Assembly (NCBI GenBank): GCA_902362875.1
Contig: CABIYF010000006.1
Span: 1-64,000 of the forward strand
DNA from: Eubacteriaceae bacterium
Lineage (GTDB): Bacteria; Bacillota; Clostridia; Lachnospirales; Lachnospiraceae
Direction: 5' to 3'
Length of the DNA stretch: 64,000 bases
The position numbers and the translations under genes are program-made. The notes beneath the pieces were generated by a model that saw only the letters and a program-made list of their open reading frames with translations, searched no databases and was not told the DNA's origin. This document shows, one piece after another, positions 7,932 to 15,975 of the stretch (positions are counted from its first letter, which is position 1; every line of letters starts with the position of its first letter).

Positions 7932-9109
7932 ATGGGTTTTTATTTAAATAATAAATCAAAGATATCATTATACAAAAGTGAAGTACAAAGACCATATTTT
8001 GTAGATAAAACATTAATCTTATCAGAACTGTTTCCGTTAATCGAGTCAGGAAATTCCCATATCTGTATTACAAGACTAAGACGTTTTGGAAAGACAGTGA
8101 TGGCGAATATGATAGGGGCTTTCTTTGAAAAAGGTGTGGATACGAAGAACATATTTGAACAACTGAAAATTTCAAAGAGTCCAGAATATGAAAAACACAG
8201 AAATAAACACGATGTAATTTACATTGATTTTAGTAAAATGCCAGAAGATTGTGAGAGTTATGAACAGTATATCGGTAGAATTATTAATCGTTTAAAGAAG
8301 GATTTGATACGTGAATACCCAGATGCTGATTATGAGGAAGATGATGCATTATGGGATATACTAGATTGCATCTTTGATATGTATGATGGACAAAAGTTTA
8401 TTTTTGTTATGGATGAATGGGATTGTGTATTTCATAAAGCGTTTATCACAAGAGAAGATCAGCAAAAATATATTTCGTTTTTAAGCAATCTGTTAAAAGA
8501 TCATGGATATGTTGAATTATTATATATGACAGGAATCTTACCGATTGCGAAGTATTCCAGCGGTTCGGAATTGAATATGTTTTTGGAATATACGATGGCA
8601 TCTGAAGAAAAGTTTAATGAATACTTTGGATTTACAGAATCAGAAGTAGATATTCTTTTTGAAAAATATTTAAAAATATGTGAAACACCGACAATCACAA
8701 GAGAACAATTACGTTTGTGGTACGATGGTTATGCGACCAAAGCAGGAGAAAGAATGTATAATCCAAGATGGTTGTAACCGCTCTTTCCAATAATAATATT
8801 GGAAACTACTGGACAAGTTCAGGACCATATGATGAAATTTTTTACTATATTAAGAATAATGTAGCAGATGTGAAAGCTGACCTTGCATTGATGGTATCAG
8901 GAGAAGCAGTGCAGGCGAAAGTTCGAGAATATGCTGCAGTGTCAATGAATTTATCAACCAAAAATGAAATTTTCTCGGCTATGGTTGTTTATGGATTTTT
9001 GAGTTATGAGAATGGAAAGGTAAGAATCCCAAATAAAGAATTGATGGAATGCTTAGAAGATCAGTTGGAAACAAAACAACATAGATGCCAAGTAGAAGAG
9101 ATAAAATAG
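7932..9109 (+). pseudogene. AAA-ATPase-like/PD-(D/E)XK family gene, frameshifted and internally deleted
   Basis: Paralogue of the gene at 949-2520. The N-terminal part is intact, with P-loop-like TRLRRFGKT (about residues 48-56) and Walker B VMDEWD. At 8766-8776 the reading AAT CCA AGA TGG TTG TAA stops the frame; restoring one base after AGA gives NPRSVVTAL and joins the next frame (VVTALSNNN onward from about 8770). A second lesion follows: after the IPNKELME stretch the protein jumps to HRCQVEEIK, which matches the extreme C-terminus of the intact copy (EHQCEIEEFHK). Roughly 140 codons, including the whole nuclease core (GFAD, ELK), are missing. The gene should be non-functional. Confidence 0.85.
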
Positions 9110-9124
9110 GATAAGGTGAAAGAC

Positions 9125-9592
9125 ATGAGAAGAAAAGACAGAGAAATTAAAGATTATAGTAAAATGTTAGAAATCATTGATCAATGTGACTGTATCCGTA
9201 TAGGCTTCCAAGAACAACAAGGAACTTATATCCTCCCACTAAATTTCGGTTACGAATCAAAAGAAGACCAACTAATTTTTTATTTCCACGGAGCCAAAGA
9301 AGGTAAAAAAGTAGAACTGACAAAAGAACAAAGTGTCGTAGGATTCGAATTAGACACAAAACATGAATTAGTACAACACCAAACAGCCTGTGGATTTTCC
9401 TATCTATACCAAAGTATCATCGGAAAAGGAAAATTAGAAATCTTAGATACCAAAGAAGACAAAATCCAAGGCTTAACAAAGGTCATGAGTCATTACTCTG
9501 ACAAGTCCGACTGGACATTTGAAGACCAGATGGTTAATAGTGTCAACGTATGGAAATTAACCGTAACCGAATGGTCTTGCAAAGAACACTAG
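9125..9592 (+). CDS. pyridoxamine 5'-phosphate oxidase family protein (NimA-like)
   Basis: A 155-residue protein beginning MRRKDREI, the usual opening of the FMN-binding split-barrel family related to pyridoxamine-phosphate oxidase and the nitroimidazole-resistance protein NimA. Conserved features are ILPLNFGY (about residues 32-39), LIFYFHGAKEGKK and a C-terminal VNVWKLTV strand. Members bind flavin and act as small reductases of poorly defined substrate. The ATG at 9125 is chosen over GTG 9116 because AAGGTG lies 6 nt before it. It sits 15 bp after the pseudogene, may rely on its promoter, and ends at a clear terminator. Confidence 0.85.
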   Translation: MRRKDREIKDYSKMLEIIDQCDCIRIGFQEQQGTYILPLNFGYESKEDQLIFYFHGAKEGKKVELTKEQSVVGFELDTKHELVQHQTACGFSYLYQSIIGKGKLEILDTKEDKIQGLTKVMSHYSDKSDWTFEDQMVNSVNVWKLTVTEWSCKEH

Positions 9593-9661
9593 ACAAATTG
9601 AAAGTACATTCAAAAACAAGATCAAACAAAAACACATCATGAAGGAACAATCAGTTTCAGC

Positions 9662-9690
9662 AAAACAGGGCAAAAAAGCCCTGTTTTATT
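9662..9690 (+). terminator. intrinsic terminator
   Basis: AAAACAGGGC-AAAAAA-GCCCTGTTTT followed by ATTTG; symmetrical A/T tails allow both directions. Confidence 0.85.
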
Positions 9691-9766
9691 TGATTGTACA
9701 GTATCAGACTGCTAAAATAAAAGCAGAAAGAACAATACAAATGGTAACGGGAATCGAGGTAATACA

Positions 9767-10879
9767 ATGATCATAAAAAATGGACTGGTCTATACACCAG
9801 AAGGAAAATTTGAGAAAAAAGATCTCTATGTAGAAGGTGAATATGTAGCCAAAGAGACAACAGATAATCAAGAAGTAGAAGCCGAAGGATGCTATGTGAT
9901 TCCAGGACTTGTAGATATTCATTTTCATGGATGTGTCAGACATGATATGTGTGATGGAACCGAAGAATCCATTCAGGCACTGGCCGATTATGAGGCAGAG
10001 AATGGAGTACTTGCTATCTGCCCAGCTACAATGACAATCCCTGAAGATCAGTTAATGCAGGCAATGAAAGCAGCCAAAGAACATAAGAATGGAAAAGGTG
10101 CAGATCTTGTCGGAATCAATATGGAAGGACCTTTCGTAAACAAAGAAAAGAAAGGTGCCCAGAAAGAAGAAGATATTAAAACAGCGGATGTTGATCTCTT
10201 CCACAGACTTCAGGAGGCAGCAGGCGGACTTGTAAAATTAGTCGATCTTGCACCAGAGACAGAAGGAGCCATGGAATTTATCGATCAGGTCAAAGACGAA
10301 GTGCATGTATCAATCGCACATACAACCGCAGATTATGATACAGCAACTGAAGCGATTCATAGAGGTGTCGATCATATTACTCATCTATACAATGCAATGC
10401 CGCCATTTGGTCACAGGACACCAGGAGTTATTGGAGCAGCAAGGGACAGCGAATGTTTCGTAGAACTGATCTGTGATGGAGTTCATATTCACCCATCCTG
10501 TGTCAGAGCAACCTTTGAGATGTTCACAGATAAGAGAATCGTGCTGATCAGTGACAGCATGATGGCAACAGGTATGGATGACGGACAGTATGAATTAGGT
10601 GGACAGCCAGTAACTGTTGTAGGAAACCTTGCAACACTGACAGAAGGTGGAGCAATTGCAGGTTCCGCAACAAACTTAATGGATTGCATGAGAACAGCTG
10701 TTAAGAAAATGAATATTCCATTGGAAAGTGCAGTCAGATGTGCAACCTTAAATCCAGCTAAATCTATTGGAATCGATGATAAATATGGAAGCCTTGAAGA
10801 AGGAAAATATGCGAATGCAGTCGTTTTAGATAAAGATTTAAATATTGTATCCATCATCCAGAAGGGTCAGGTAAAATAG
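9767..10879 (+). CDS. nagA: N-acetylglucosamine-6-phosphate deacetylase
   Basis: A 370-residue amidohydrolase that removes acetate from GlcNAc-6-phosphate to give glucosamine-6-phosphate in the cytoplasm. Metal-site and catalytic motifs are in place: DIHFHG with His52 and His54, NMEGPF with Glu120, SIAHTTADYD, THLYNAMPPFGHR and the catalytic aspartate in ISDSM. Length is normal for the family. No nagB is nearby. The EIIBC operon 2 kb upstream plausibly supplies the substrate. A GAGGT ribosome site lies 7 nt before the ATG. Confidence 0.95.
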   Translation: MIIKNGLVYTPEGKFEKKDLYVEGEYVAKETTDNQEVEAEGCYVIPGLVDIHFHGCVRHDMCDGTEESIQALADYEAENGVLAICPATMTIPEDQLMQAMKAAKEHKNGKGADLVGINMEGPFVNKEKKGAQKEEDIKTADVDLFHRLQEAAGGLVKLVDLAPETEGAMEFIDQVKDEVHVSIAHTTADYDTATEAIHRGVDHITHLYNAMPPFGHRTPGVIGAARDSECFVELICDGVHIHPSCVRATFEMFTDKRIVLISDSMMATGMDDGQYELGGQPVTVVGNLATLTEGGAIAGSATNLMDCMRTAVKKMNIPLESAVRCATLNPAKSIGIDDKYGSLEEGKYANAVVLDKDLNIVSIIQKGQVK

Positions 10880-10920
10880 ACAATATTATAAGGTAAAGAA
10901 TGTCAGTAAAGATAAGAAAA

Positions 10921-10950
10921 AGAATTCTGTGAAAGCAGGATTCTTTTTTT
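10921..10950 (+). terminator. intrinsic terminator after nagA
   Basis: AGAATTCTG-TGAAAG-CAGGATTCT with G-T pairs, followed by TTTTTTT. Confidence 0.85.
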
Positions 10951-10996
10951 ATACCAGAATTCATAAAATGATAAAAACAAAGAGAGACAAAAAATA

Positions 10997-11770
10997 ATGT
11001 TTCGAAAAATGACAGTTTTTATCATACTGGTCTTAACAGCCGTCTGGTTTACAAACAGTGACAGCATTCAACCTGCGAGAGAATTTATACAAAACAACAT
11101 CTATGTCTGGAGTGAAACACAGGAAGAAAAACTTCCAATCTACTGTGTAGATACAGACAAAAAGCAAATCGCACTGACATTTGACACCGCATGGGGCAAT
11201 GAAGATATTCCACAGATTTTAAAGATACTAAAGCAGGAAAATGTAAAAGCAACATTTTTCTTTTGCGGAGACTGGATCAGCAAATATCCAGCTGATATTA
11301 AAACAATCTATGAAGAAGGACACGATATTGCAAGCCACGGAGATCGTCATAAATATATGACAAAATTAACAGACAAACAGCAGCAGGAAGAAATTAGAGG
11401 CGTCACAGAAAAAATCCAAGGATTATTAGGTATCAAAATCGATCTCTTCCGGGCGCCATATGGAGATTACAATGAATCTGTTGTAAAAAATGCAAGAAGA
11501 ATGAATTATTATATTATTCAGTGGAACGTAGACAGCTTAGACTGGCAGGAACCAACGAAAGAACAATTAATAAAGAAAGTATGTGAACATAAAAACTTAT
11601 CTCCAGGAAGTATCATCCTGATGCACACTGGAACAAAATGCACCAAACAGGCATTAAAACAGATCATAAGAAATATCAAAGTAAAAGGATATCAGTTCGT
11701 ACCAGTCTCCAGATTGATCTATCGAAGCAATTACCGCATTGATCCAACAGGAAAGCAGATAAAACTATGA
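10997..11770 (+). CDS. polysaccharide deacetylase (PdaB-like, NodB domain)
   Basis: A 257-residue protein with an N-terminal membrane anchor (residues 5-19) and a NodB homology domain. Motif 1 is TFDTAWG (Asp63; the usual second aspartate is Thr64, as in the PdaB group), motif 2 HGDRH (His114, His118), motif 3 FRAPYGDY, motif 4 DSLDW and motif 5 ILMHTG. The TFDTAWG variant and the size resemble Bacillus PdaB, needed for late spore stability; whether it de-acetylates peptidoglycan here is inference. The ribosome site is weak (AGAGAG). Confidence 0.87.
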   Translation: MFRKMTVFIILVLTAVWFTNSDSIQPAREFIQNNIYVWSETQEEKLPIYCVDTDKKQIALTFDTAWGNEDIPQILKILKQENVKATFFFCGDWISKYPADIKTIYEEGHDIASHGDRHKYMTKLTDKQQQEEIRGVTEKIQGLLGIKIDLFRAPYGDYNESVVKNARRMNYYIIQWNVDSLDWQEPTKEQLIKKVCEHKNLSPGSIILMHTGTKCTKQALKQIIRNIKVKGYQFVPVSRLIYRSNYRIDPTGKQIKL

Positions 11771-11826
11771 AGTATCAAAAAGTTATCGAAACGAACAAGG
11801 AAATCCTATAAAAACACTCGAAAATC

Positions 11827-11856
11827 TTGACAACTAAAGAACAAATATTACATAAT
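11827..11856 (+). promoter_or_regulatory. promoter of the cobalamin-uptake operon
   Basis: TTGACA at 11827-11832 and CATAAT at 11851-11856 with an 18-bp spacer, about 40 bp before the riboswitch. Confidence 0.6.
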
Positions 11857-11892
11857 AAAAAGACGAAAATAAGAAAAACGAAATGCATAATT

Positions 11893-12045
11893 TCATGGTG
11901 ATTTGATATATCAGATCTCAAATTGGAATCAGGTGCAAAACCTGAGCGGTCCCGCCGCCGTGATAAGGAGTCAAAGCAACATACCACTGGGAAACTGGGA
12001 AGGTGCCAAGACGATGATCTTAAGCCGGAATACTTGCCATGATCT
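11893..12045 (+). ncRNA. cobalamin riboswitch
   Basis: Conserved elements in order: AGGTGCAAAACCT hairpin (11931-11943), GAGCGGTCCCGCCGCCGTGAT (11944-11964, matching the family GCGGTCCCGCCACTGTGAT), CCACTGGGAAACTGGGAAGG and the B12 box AAGCCGGAATACTTGCC (12022-12038). The P1 stem is TCATGG (11893-11898) with CCATGA (12037-12042). Adenosylcobalamin-type riboswitches normally switch genes off when the vitamin is abundant, which fits the transport operon downstream. Confidence 0.93.
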
Positions 12046-12173
12046 AAGGATATACTTTGCGAGTGACGAAGTCGTCCTCATGGTGCCATAATAACAAAAG
12101 ATAAGATGATCAATGCAGTCTTTTTAGAAATGAATAAGAATGCATGTCTTTTTGTTATGTAAATATGCCAGAG

Positions 12174-12214
12174 TAGATCCTTTTATGCCGTATACATGGG
12201 AGGATCTATTTTTT
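12174..12214 (+). terminator. expression-platform hairpin sequestering the ribosome site
   Basis: TAGATCC (12174-12180) pairs with GGATCTA (12202-12208), with an inner ATG/CAT pairing, followed by TTTTTT directly before the ATG at 12215. The GGGAGG ribosome site (12199-12204) is partly inside the right arm, so the hairpin could stop transcription, block translation, or both. Confidence 0.7.
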
Positions 12215-12952
12215 ATGAAAAAGTATATGATATGGCTGTTTTCAATTATGATGGCAGTTTCAATGACCGCATGTTCCAATACAGCGAAAAAAGAAGAAAC
12301 AAAACAGGAACAAAATGCCAGCAAAGATCAGGCTGTGAATGATAATACAACAGAAAATAAGACAACAACAGAGAAAAAGAAAAACGACAAAAAAGATAAG
12401 AAGAACGATAAAAATAAAGATAAGAAGAAAGACAACAAGAAAAACAAAAAAGATAACAAGAACAAAGCAGATAAAACAACAAAGAAAAATAAGACAACAA
12501 TCGTAAAAAAGAAAACAGCAACAACGAGTGCCAAGAAAACAACAACGACACATAGTCAGAAAGTTACAACACAAGAACATAAGACAACACAGGAAGCAAA
12601 AAAAGAAGAATATTGTGAGTTCTTGATCAGTTGTAAAACAGTACTTTCTCACAAAGACAGTCTTCAGTCTAATTATAAAGTACCATCTGGTGGAAAGATT
12701 TTTGAGAAAAAGATGAAGATTGAAGAGGGAGATACTGTCATGGATGTCCTGAAACGTACAGGAGTGGAACTTGACATCTCCAGAGGATATGTAGCAGGAA
12801 TTGATGGTTTATATGAATTTGATTGTGGCAGAAACAGCGGATGGATGTACCGTGTGAATGGAAAATTCCCAAATTATATGGCTGGAAAATGTACACTTCA
12901 TGATGGTGACAAGGTTGAATGGCTGTATACATGTGTCAGAGGAGATCTTTAG
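12215..12952 (+). CDS. DUF4430-domain lipoprotein of the cobalamin operon
   Basis: A 245-residue lipoprotein. The signal peptide ends in a lipobox with Cys20 (VSMTAC). Residues about 25-130 are an extreme Lys/Asn/Asp/Thr-rich linker without predicted fold. Residues about 132-245 form the DUF4430 domain, related to the beta domain of transcobalamin/intrinsic factor, with the typical DTVMDVL and SGWMYRVNGK features. I infer an extracellular cobalamin-capturing role, because a cobalamin riboswitch precedes it and ECF transporter genes follow directly. An upstream in-frame ATG at 12140 is rejected: it lies in the leader and would destroy the signal peptide. Confidence 0.88.
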   Translation: MKKYMIWLFSIMMAVSMTACSNTAKKEETKQEQNASKDQAVNDNTTENKTTTEKKKNDKKDKKNDKNKDKKKDNKKNKKDNKNKADKTTKKNKTTIVKKKTATTSAKKTTTTHSQKVTTQEHKTTQEAKKEEYCEFLISCKTVLSHKDSLQSNYKVPSGGKIFEKKMKIEEGDTVMDVLKRTGVELDISRGYVAGIDGLYEFDCGRNSGWMYRVNGKFPNYMAGKCTLHDGDKVEWLYTCVRGDL

Positions 12953-13789
12953 ATGATTAAGGCGCTAAAGAGAGCACATCCGCTTGTTGTGTTTTCCTAT
13001 TTTTTAGGACTGCTTTTGCTTGCACCATTTAGCAGACATCCATGGATGACAGGGGTTCAGATGATCTGTTTATGTCTGTTGTATCTGTATCACAATCGAA
13101 GTTTGAAAAAATTTCTGCCATTTACAGGTTTGATCGTGATCGTGGCAGTTACCAATCCAATATTTGTACAAAGAGGAAGAACGATCCTGTATGCAGATGC
13201 ACATCTAAGAATTACAAAGGAAGCGTTGCTTTATGGGATTCACTATGGATGCGTGTTGGTAAATCTGTTACTGGTATTTTCAATATTTAACCAATATATA
13301 AAGAAGGAACAGTGGATTTATCTGTCAGGACAGATCTTCCCCAAATTAGGAGTTGTAACTTCCATGGCATTTGGATTGATTCCAAGATACCAAAAACAAG
13401 CAAAGAAGATTTTAAAGACACGCAGATCTTTAAAATCAGAAAAAGCAGTGCAGCGTGTGATGAATACAGTATCGATGGAAACGACATGGGCATTTGAATC
13501 TTCTATGGACCAGTTAGATTCCATGAATGCAAGAGGTTATGGAGTCCTTAAAAGAACGCATTTTCATTTGTTTGTGTGGGAGAAAAAAGACTGGATTCAT
13601 ATAATGGAGATTCTTATTTTGACGATATTGAATTTATGGGCATACAAGCAGTATTATTCCAGATTTTTCTTTTATCCAATGATCATTATGCCAGTATTTC
13701 AGACGAAAGATGCAATATGGATGGTATTGATGGGATTACAATTTTTATTACCATGCTTATGGAAGGAGAATTTTAATGTACGAAATTAA
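12953..13789 (+). CDS. ECF transporter transmembrane component EcfT (CbiQ family)
   Basis: A 278-residue integral membrane protein with about five hydrophobic segments in the first half and last third. The cytoplasmic coupling region carries ARGYGV (near residue 190) and a preceding charged helix, matching the EcfT Ala-Arg-Gly signature that contacts the ATPases. It couples ATP hydrolysis to the S component. It starts on the base after the lipoprotein stop codon and overlaps the ATPase gene by 14 bp, so the operon is translationally tight. Because the set lies behind a cobalamin riboswitch it is probably dedicated to cobalamin rather than shared. Confidence 0.92.
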   Translation: MIKALKRAHPLVVFSYFLGLLLLAPFSRHPWMTGVQMICLCLLYLYHNRSLKKFLPFTGLIVIVAVTNPIFVQRGRTILYADAHLRITKEALLYGIHYGCVLVNLLLVFSIFNQYIKKEQWIYLSGQIFPKLGVVTSMAFGLIPRYQKQAKKILKTRRSLKSEKAVQRVMNTVSMETTWAFESSMDQLDSMNARGYGVLKRTHFHLFVWEKKDWIHIMEILILTILNLWAYKQYYSRFFFYPMIIMPVFQTKDAIWMVLMGLQFLLPCLWKENFNVRN

Positions 13790-15329
13790 TAACTTAACAT
13801 TCCGCTATATGCTTTCAGACAGAAATTCTCTAAAGCAGGTATCATTAAAGATAAAAAAAGGAAAGATCACACTGATCGCAGGACCAAGCGGCAGTGGAAA
13901 GACGACGCTGCTAAGACATTTAAAAAAGGAACTGATGCCGAAAGGGGAGAGATCAGGAGATATTTCTTATGATCGGCAGAAACTTGAACAACTATACGAT
14001 CTGCGTTCCGTAAAAGAAATTGCATATTTGTTTCAGAATCCATCGGCGCAGATGGTAATGGATACGGTATGGCACGAGATTGCGTTTGGGCTTGAAAATA
14101 TAGGAATGCCTTATGAACAGATGAAGCGTACGGTTGCGGAGATTGTCAATTACTTTGATCTGCAAAAGATTTATCACGAAAGTACCGATGAATTATCTGG
14201 CGGGCAAAAACAGATGGTAAATCTGGCAGCTGTCATGGCAATGCATCCAAAGGTGTTGATCCTTGATGAACCAACAGCACAGTTAGATCCCACAGCAAGA
14301 AAAGACTTTCTTGTGATGCTTCAGAAATTACATAAGGAATTTGGATTAACGATTATTTTGACATCCCATAATTTAGAAGATGTGATGGAAATGGCAGATC
14401 AATGCATTATTTTGGATGACGGAGAGGTTATTGAAAATGGAAATCCTCTGGAAGTTGCAGGAAATCTTCAAAAAAGGCATCATCCATTTGAACAGTCACT
14501 TCCACAGATTCTTCGTTTGGAAGATAAATTTAACTTAGAACCAAGCTTTAAGATAGAAGAAGCAAGGAAGCAGATAAGAAAGAAAGATTATCAGTTGATA
14601 AAAAAACAAAAATATACATCTAGCACAGTACTTTCTGTGAATCATTTATATGCAGGATATGAAAAAGGAAAAGATGTACTGTCAAATTTATCTGTTGAAG
14701 TGAAGCTTGGAGAAATATTTGCGGTTGTTGGGGCAAATGGAAGTGGAAAATCAACGCTTCTTTCATGTATTACAAAGCAGATGAAATATGATGGAAAAAT
14801 AAAATACAAAAAGAAAATCGTTTATATGCCGCAAGATCCAACTTTGGTGTTTGTGAAAGATGAGTTGTTTGCAGATCTTTGCGAAATGACAAATGGCAGG
14901 GAAGAAAGGATCGATGAACTGTTAGAGATGGCAGGGCTTATGAAAGAAAAACAGACACATCCGTATGATCTAAGTGGCGGCCAGCAGCAGATGGCGGCTT
15001 TGATCAAGGTATTGCTTGCAGATCCGGAGATTTTGTTGTTAGATGAACCAACCAAAGGGATGGACAGGGAACACAGCAGGAAATTTGGAGAGCTTTTGCA
15101 AAAACTTACAGATGAGGGAAAGACCATTTTCATAGTATCTCATGATCTGGAATTTTGTGCAGAATATGCAGACCGTATCGGGATGATGTTTGACGGTAAA
15201 ATCGAAGGAATTGGTGAACCATCTGAATTTTTTGGACAGAATTATTTCTATACAACAGAATGTGCAAAGATTACAAGAGACTTTGAGGAAGTGATCATCT
15301 TGCCGCAGGAGGTGGTAAGCGTATGTTAA
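13776..15329 (+). CDS. fused double ECF ATPase (EcfA-EcfA')
   Basis: A 517-residue protein with two complete ABC ATPase domains in one chain. Domain 1: Walker A GPSGSGKTT (36-44), Q-loop LFQNP, signature LSGGQ (140-144), Walker B LILDEPT (161-167), switch His in TSHNLED. Domain 2: Walker A GANGSGKST (319-327), MPQDP, LSGGQQQ, LLLDEPT and VSHDLEF. Fused ECF ATPases are known in dedicated transporters. It powers import through the EcfT encoded before it. The overlap with the S-component gene is 7 bp. Confidence 0.94.
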   Translation: MYEINNLTFRYMLSDRNSLKQVSLKIKKGKITLIAGPSGSGKTTLLRHLKKELMPKGERSGDISYDRQKLEQLYDLRSVKEIAYLFQNPSAQMVMDTVWHEIAFGLENIGMPYEQMKRTVAEIVNYFDLQKIYHESTDELSGGQKQMVNLAAVMAMHPKVLILDEPTAQLDPTARKDFLVMLQKLHKEFGLTIILTSHNLEDVMEMADQCIILDDGEVIENGNPLEVAGNLQKRHHPFEQSLPQILRLEDKFNLEPSFKIEEARKQIRKKDYQLIKKQKYTSSTVLSVNHLYAGYEKGKDVLSNLSVEVKLGEIFAVVGANGSGKSTLLSCITKQMKYDGKIKYKKKIVYMPQDPTLVFVKDELFADLCEMTNGREERIDELLEMAGLMKEKQTHPYDLSGGQQQMAALIKVLLADPEILLLDEPTKGMDREHSRKFGELLQKLTDEGKTIFIVSHDLEFCAEYADRIGMMFDGKIEGIGEPSEFFGQNYFYTTECAKITRDFEEVIILPQEVVSVC

Positions 15330-15955
15330 ATGCGGTGATCATTTTTATCGTATGTCTTTCCTGCATTCCATACTATTTCAAATACGAAAAGAGAAAACCA
15401 CAGACAAGGGAAAGTGTCGTACTTGCAGTGATGATCGCCTTGACGGTTGCATCAAGAGTGATATTTGCATTTGCACCCGGATTTAAACCAGTCAGTGCGA
15501 TGGTGATCATCTGTGGAATGGCATTTGGAAGAGAGTCAGGATTCTTGTGCGGATCTTTAAGTGCCGTGGTATCAAATTTCTTTTTTGGACAAGGACCATG
15601 GACACCATTTCAGATGCTCGCATGGGGAATGATCGGATGGATCGCAGGAATCTTAAATCAGAGAAAATGGCTGGAACACAGTAAGATACTATTGACAGTC
15701 TTTGGAATCTTATCAGGAATCGGATATTCCTTTGTCATGGATATCTGGACCCTGCTGGCAGCAGGAGATGGATTTCAGTTTATGAGATATGTGGCAGTAT
15801 TAGGGACTTCGGTTCCAACAACAATCGAATACTGCGTATCAAATGTGGTATTTTTATGGATTTTAACGCCTGTTTTTGTAAAGAAACTAAACAGGGTTAA
15901 ATATAAATATGGTTTCTTTAAAGAAAAAGAAATCAGGAAACTAATGAATCAATGA
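15323..15955 (+). CDS. ECF transporter S component, probable cobalamin specificity
   Basis: A 210-residue membrane protein with about six hydrophobic segments. The GFKPVSAMVIICGMAFGRE stretch and FFFGQGPWTPFQMLAWG are typical of the S-component group found beside cobalamin riboswitches (CbrT-like). S components bind the vitamin within the membrane and dock on EcfT. Specificity is inferred from the riboswitch and the DUF4430 lipoprotein, not from a binding motif. It ends 20 bp before the start of the propeller gene. Confidence 0.88.
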   Translation: MLNAVIIFIVCLSCIPYYFKYEKRKPQTRESVVLAVMIALTVASRVIFAFAPGFKPVSAMVIICGMAFGRESGFLCGSLSAVVSNFFFGQGPWTPFQMLAWGMIGWIAGILNQRKWLEHSKILLTVFGILSGIGYSFVMDIWTLLAAGDGFQFMRYVAVLGTSVPTTIEYCVSNVVFLWILTPVFVKKLNRVKYKYGFFKEKEIRKLMNQ

Positions 15956-15975
15956 GACATAACAAGGAGGATTTT

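Noticed and set aside
12361..12500. Apparent short tandem repeats (AAGATAAGAAG-like words)
   Set aside because: They are codon-level repeats of Lys/Asp/Asn in the lipoprotein linker, not a CRISPR or a DNA repeat element.
12246..12652. Open frames on the minus strand opposite the DUF4430 lipoprotein linker (Phe/Leu/Cys-rich)
   Set aside because: They mirror the Lys-rich low-complexity linker; no start or ribosome site makes sense and the + strand gene is certain.
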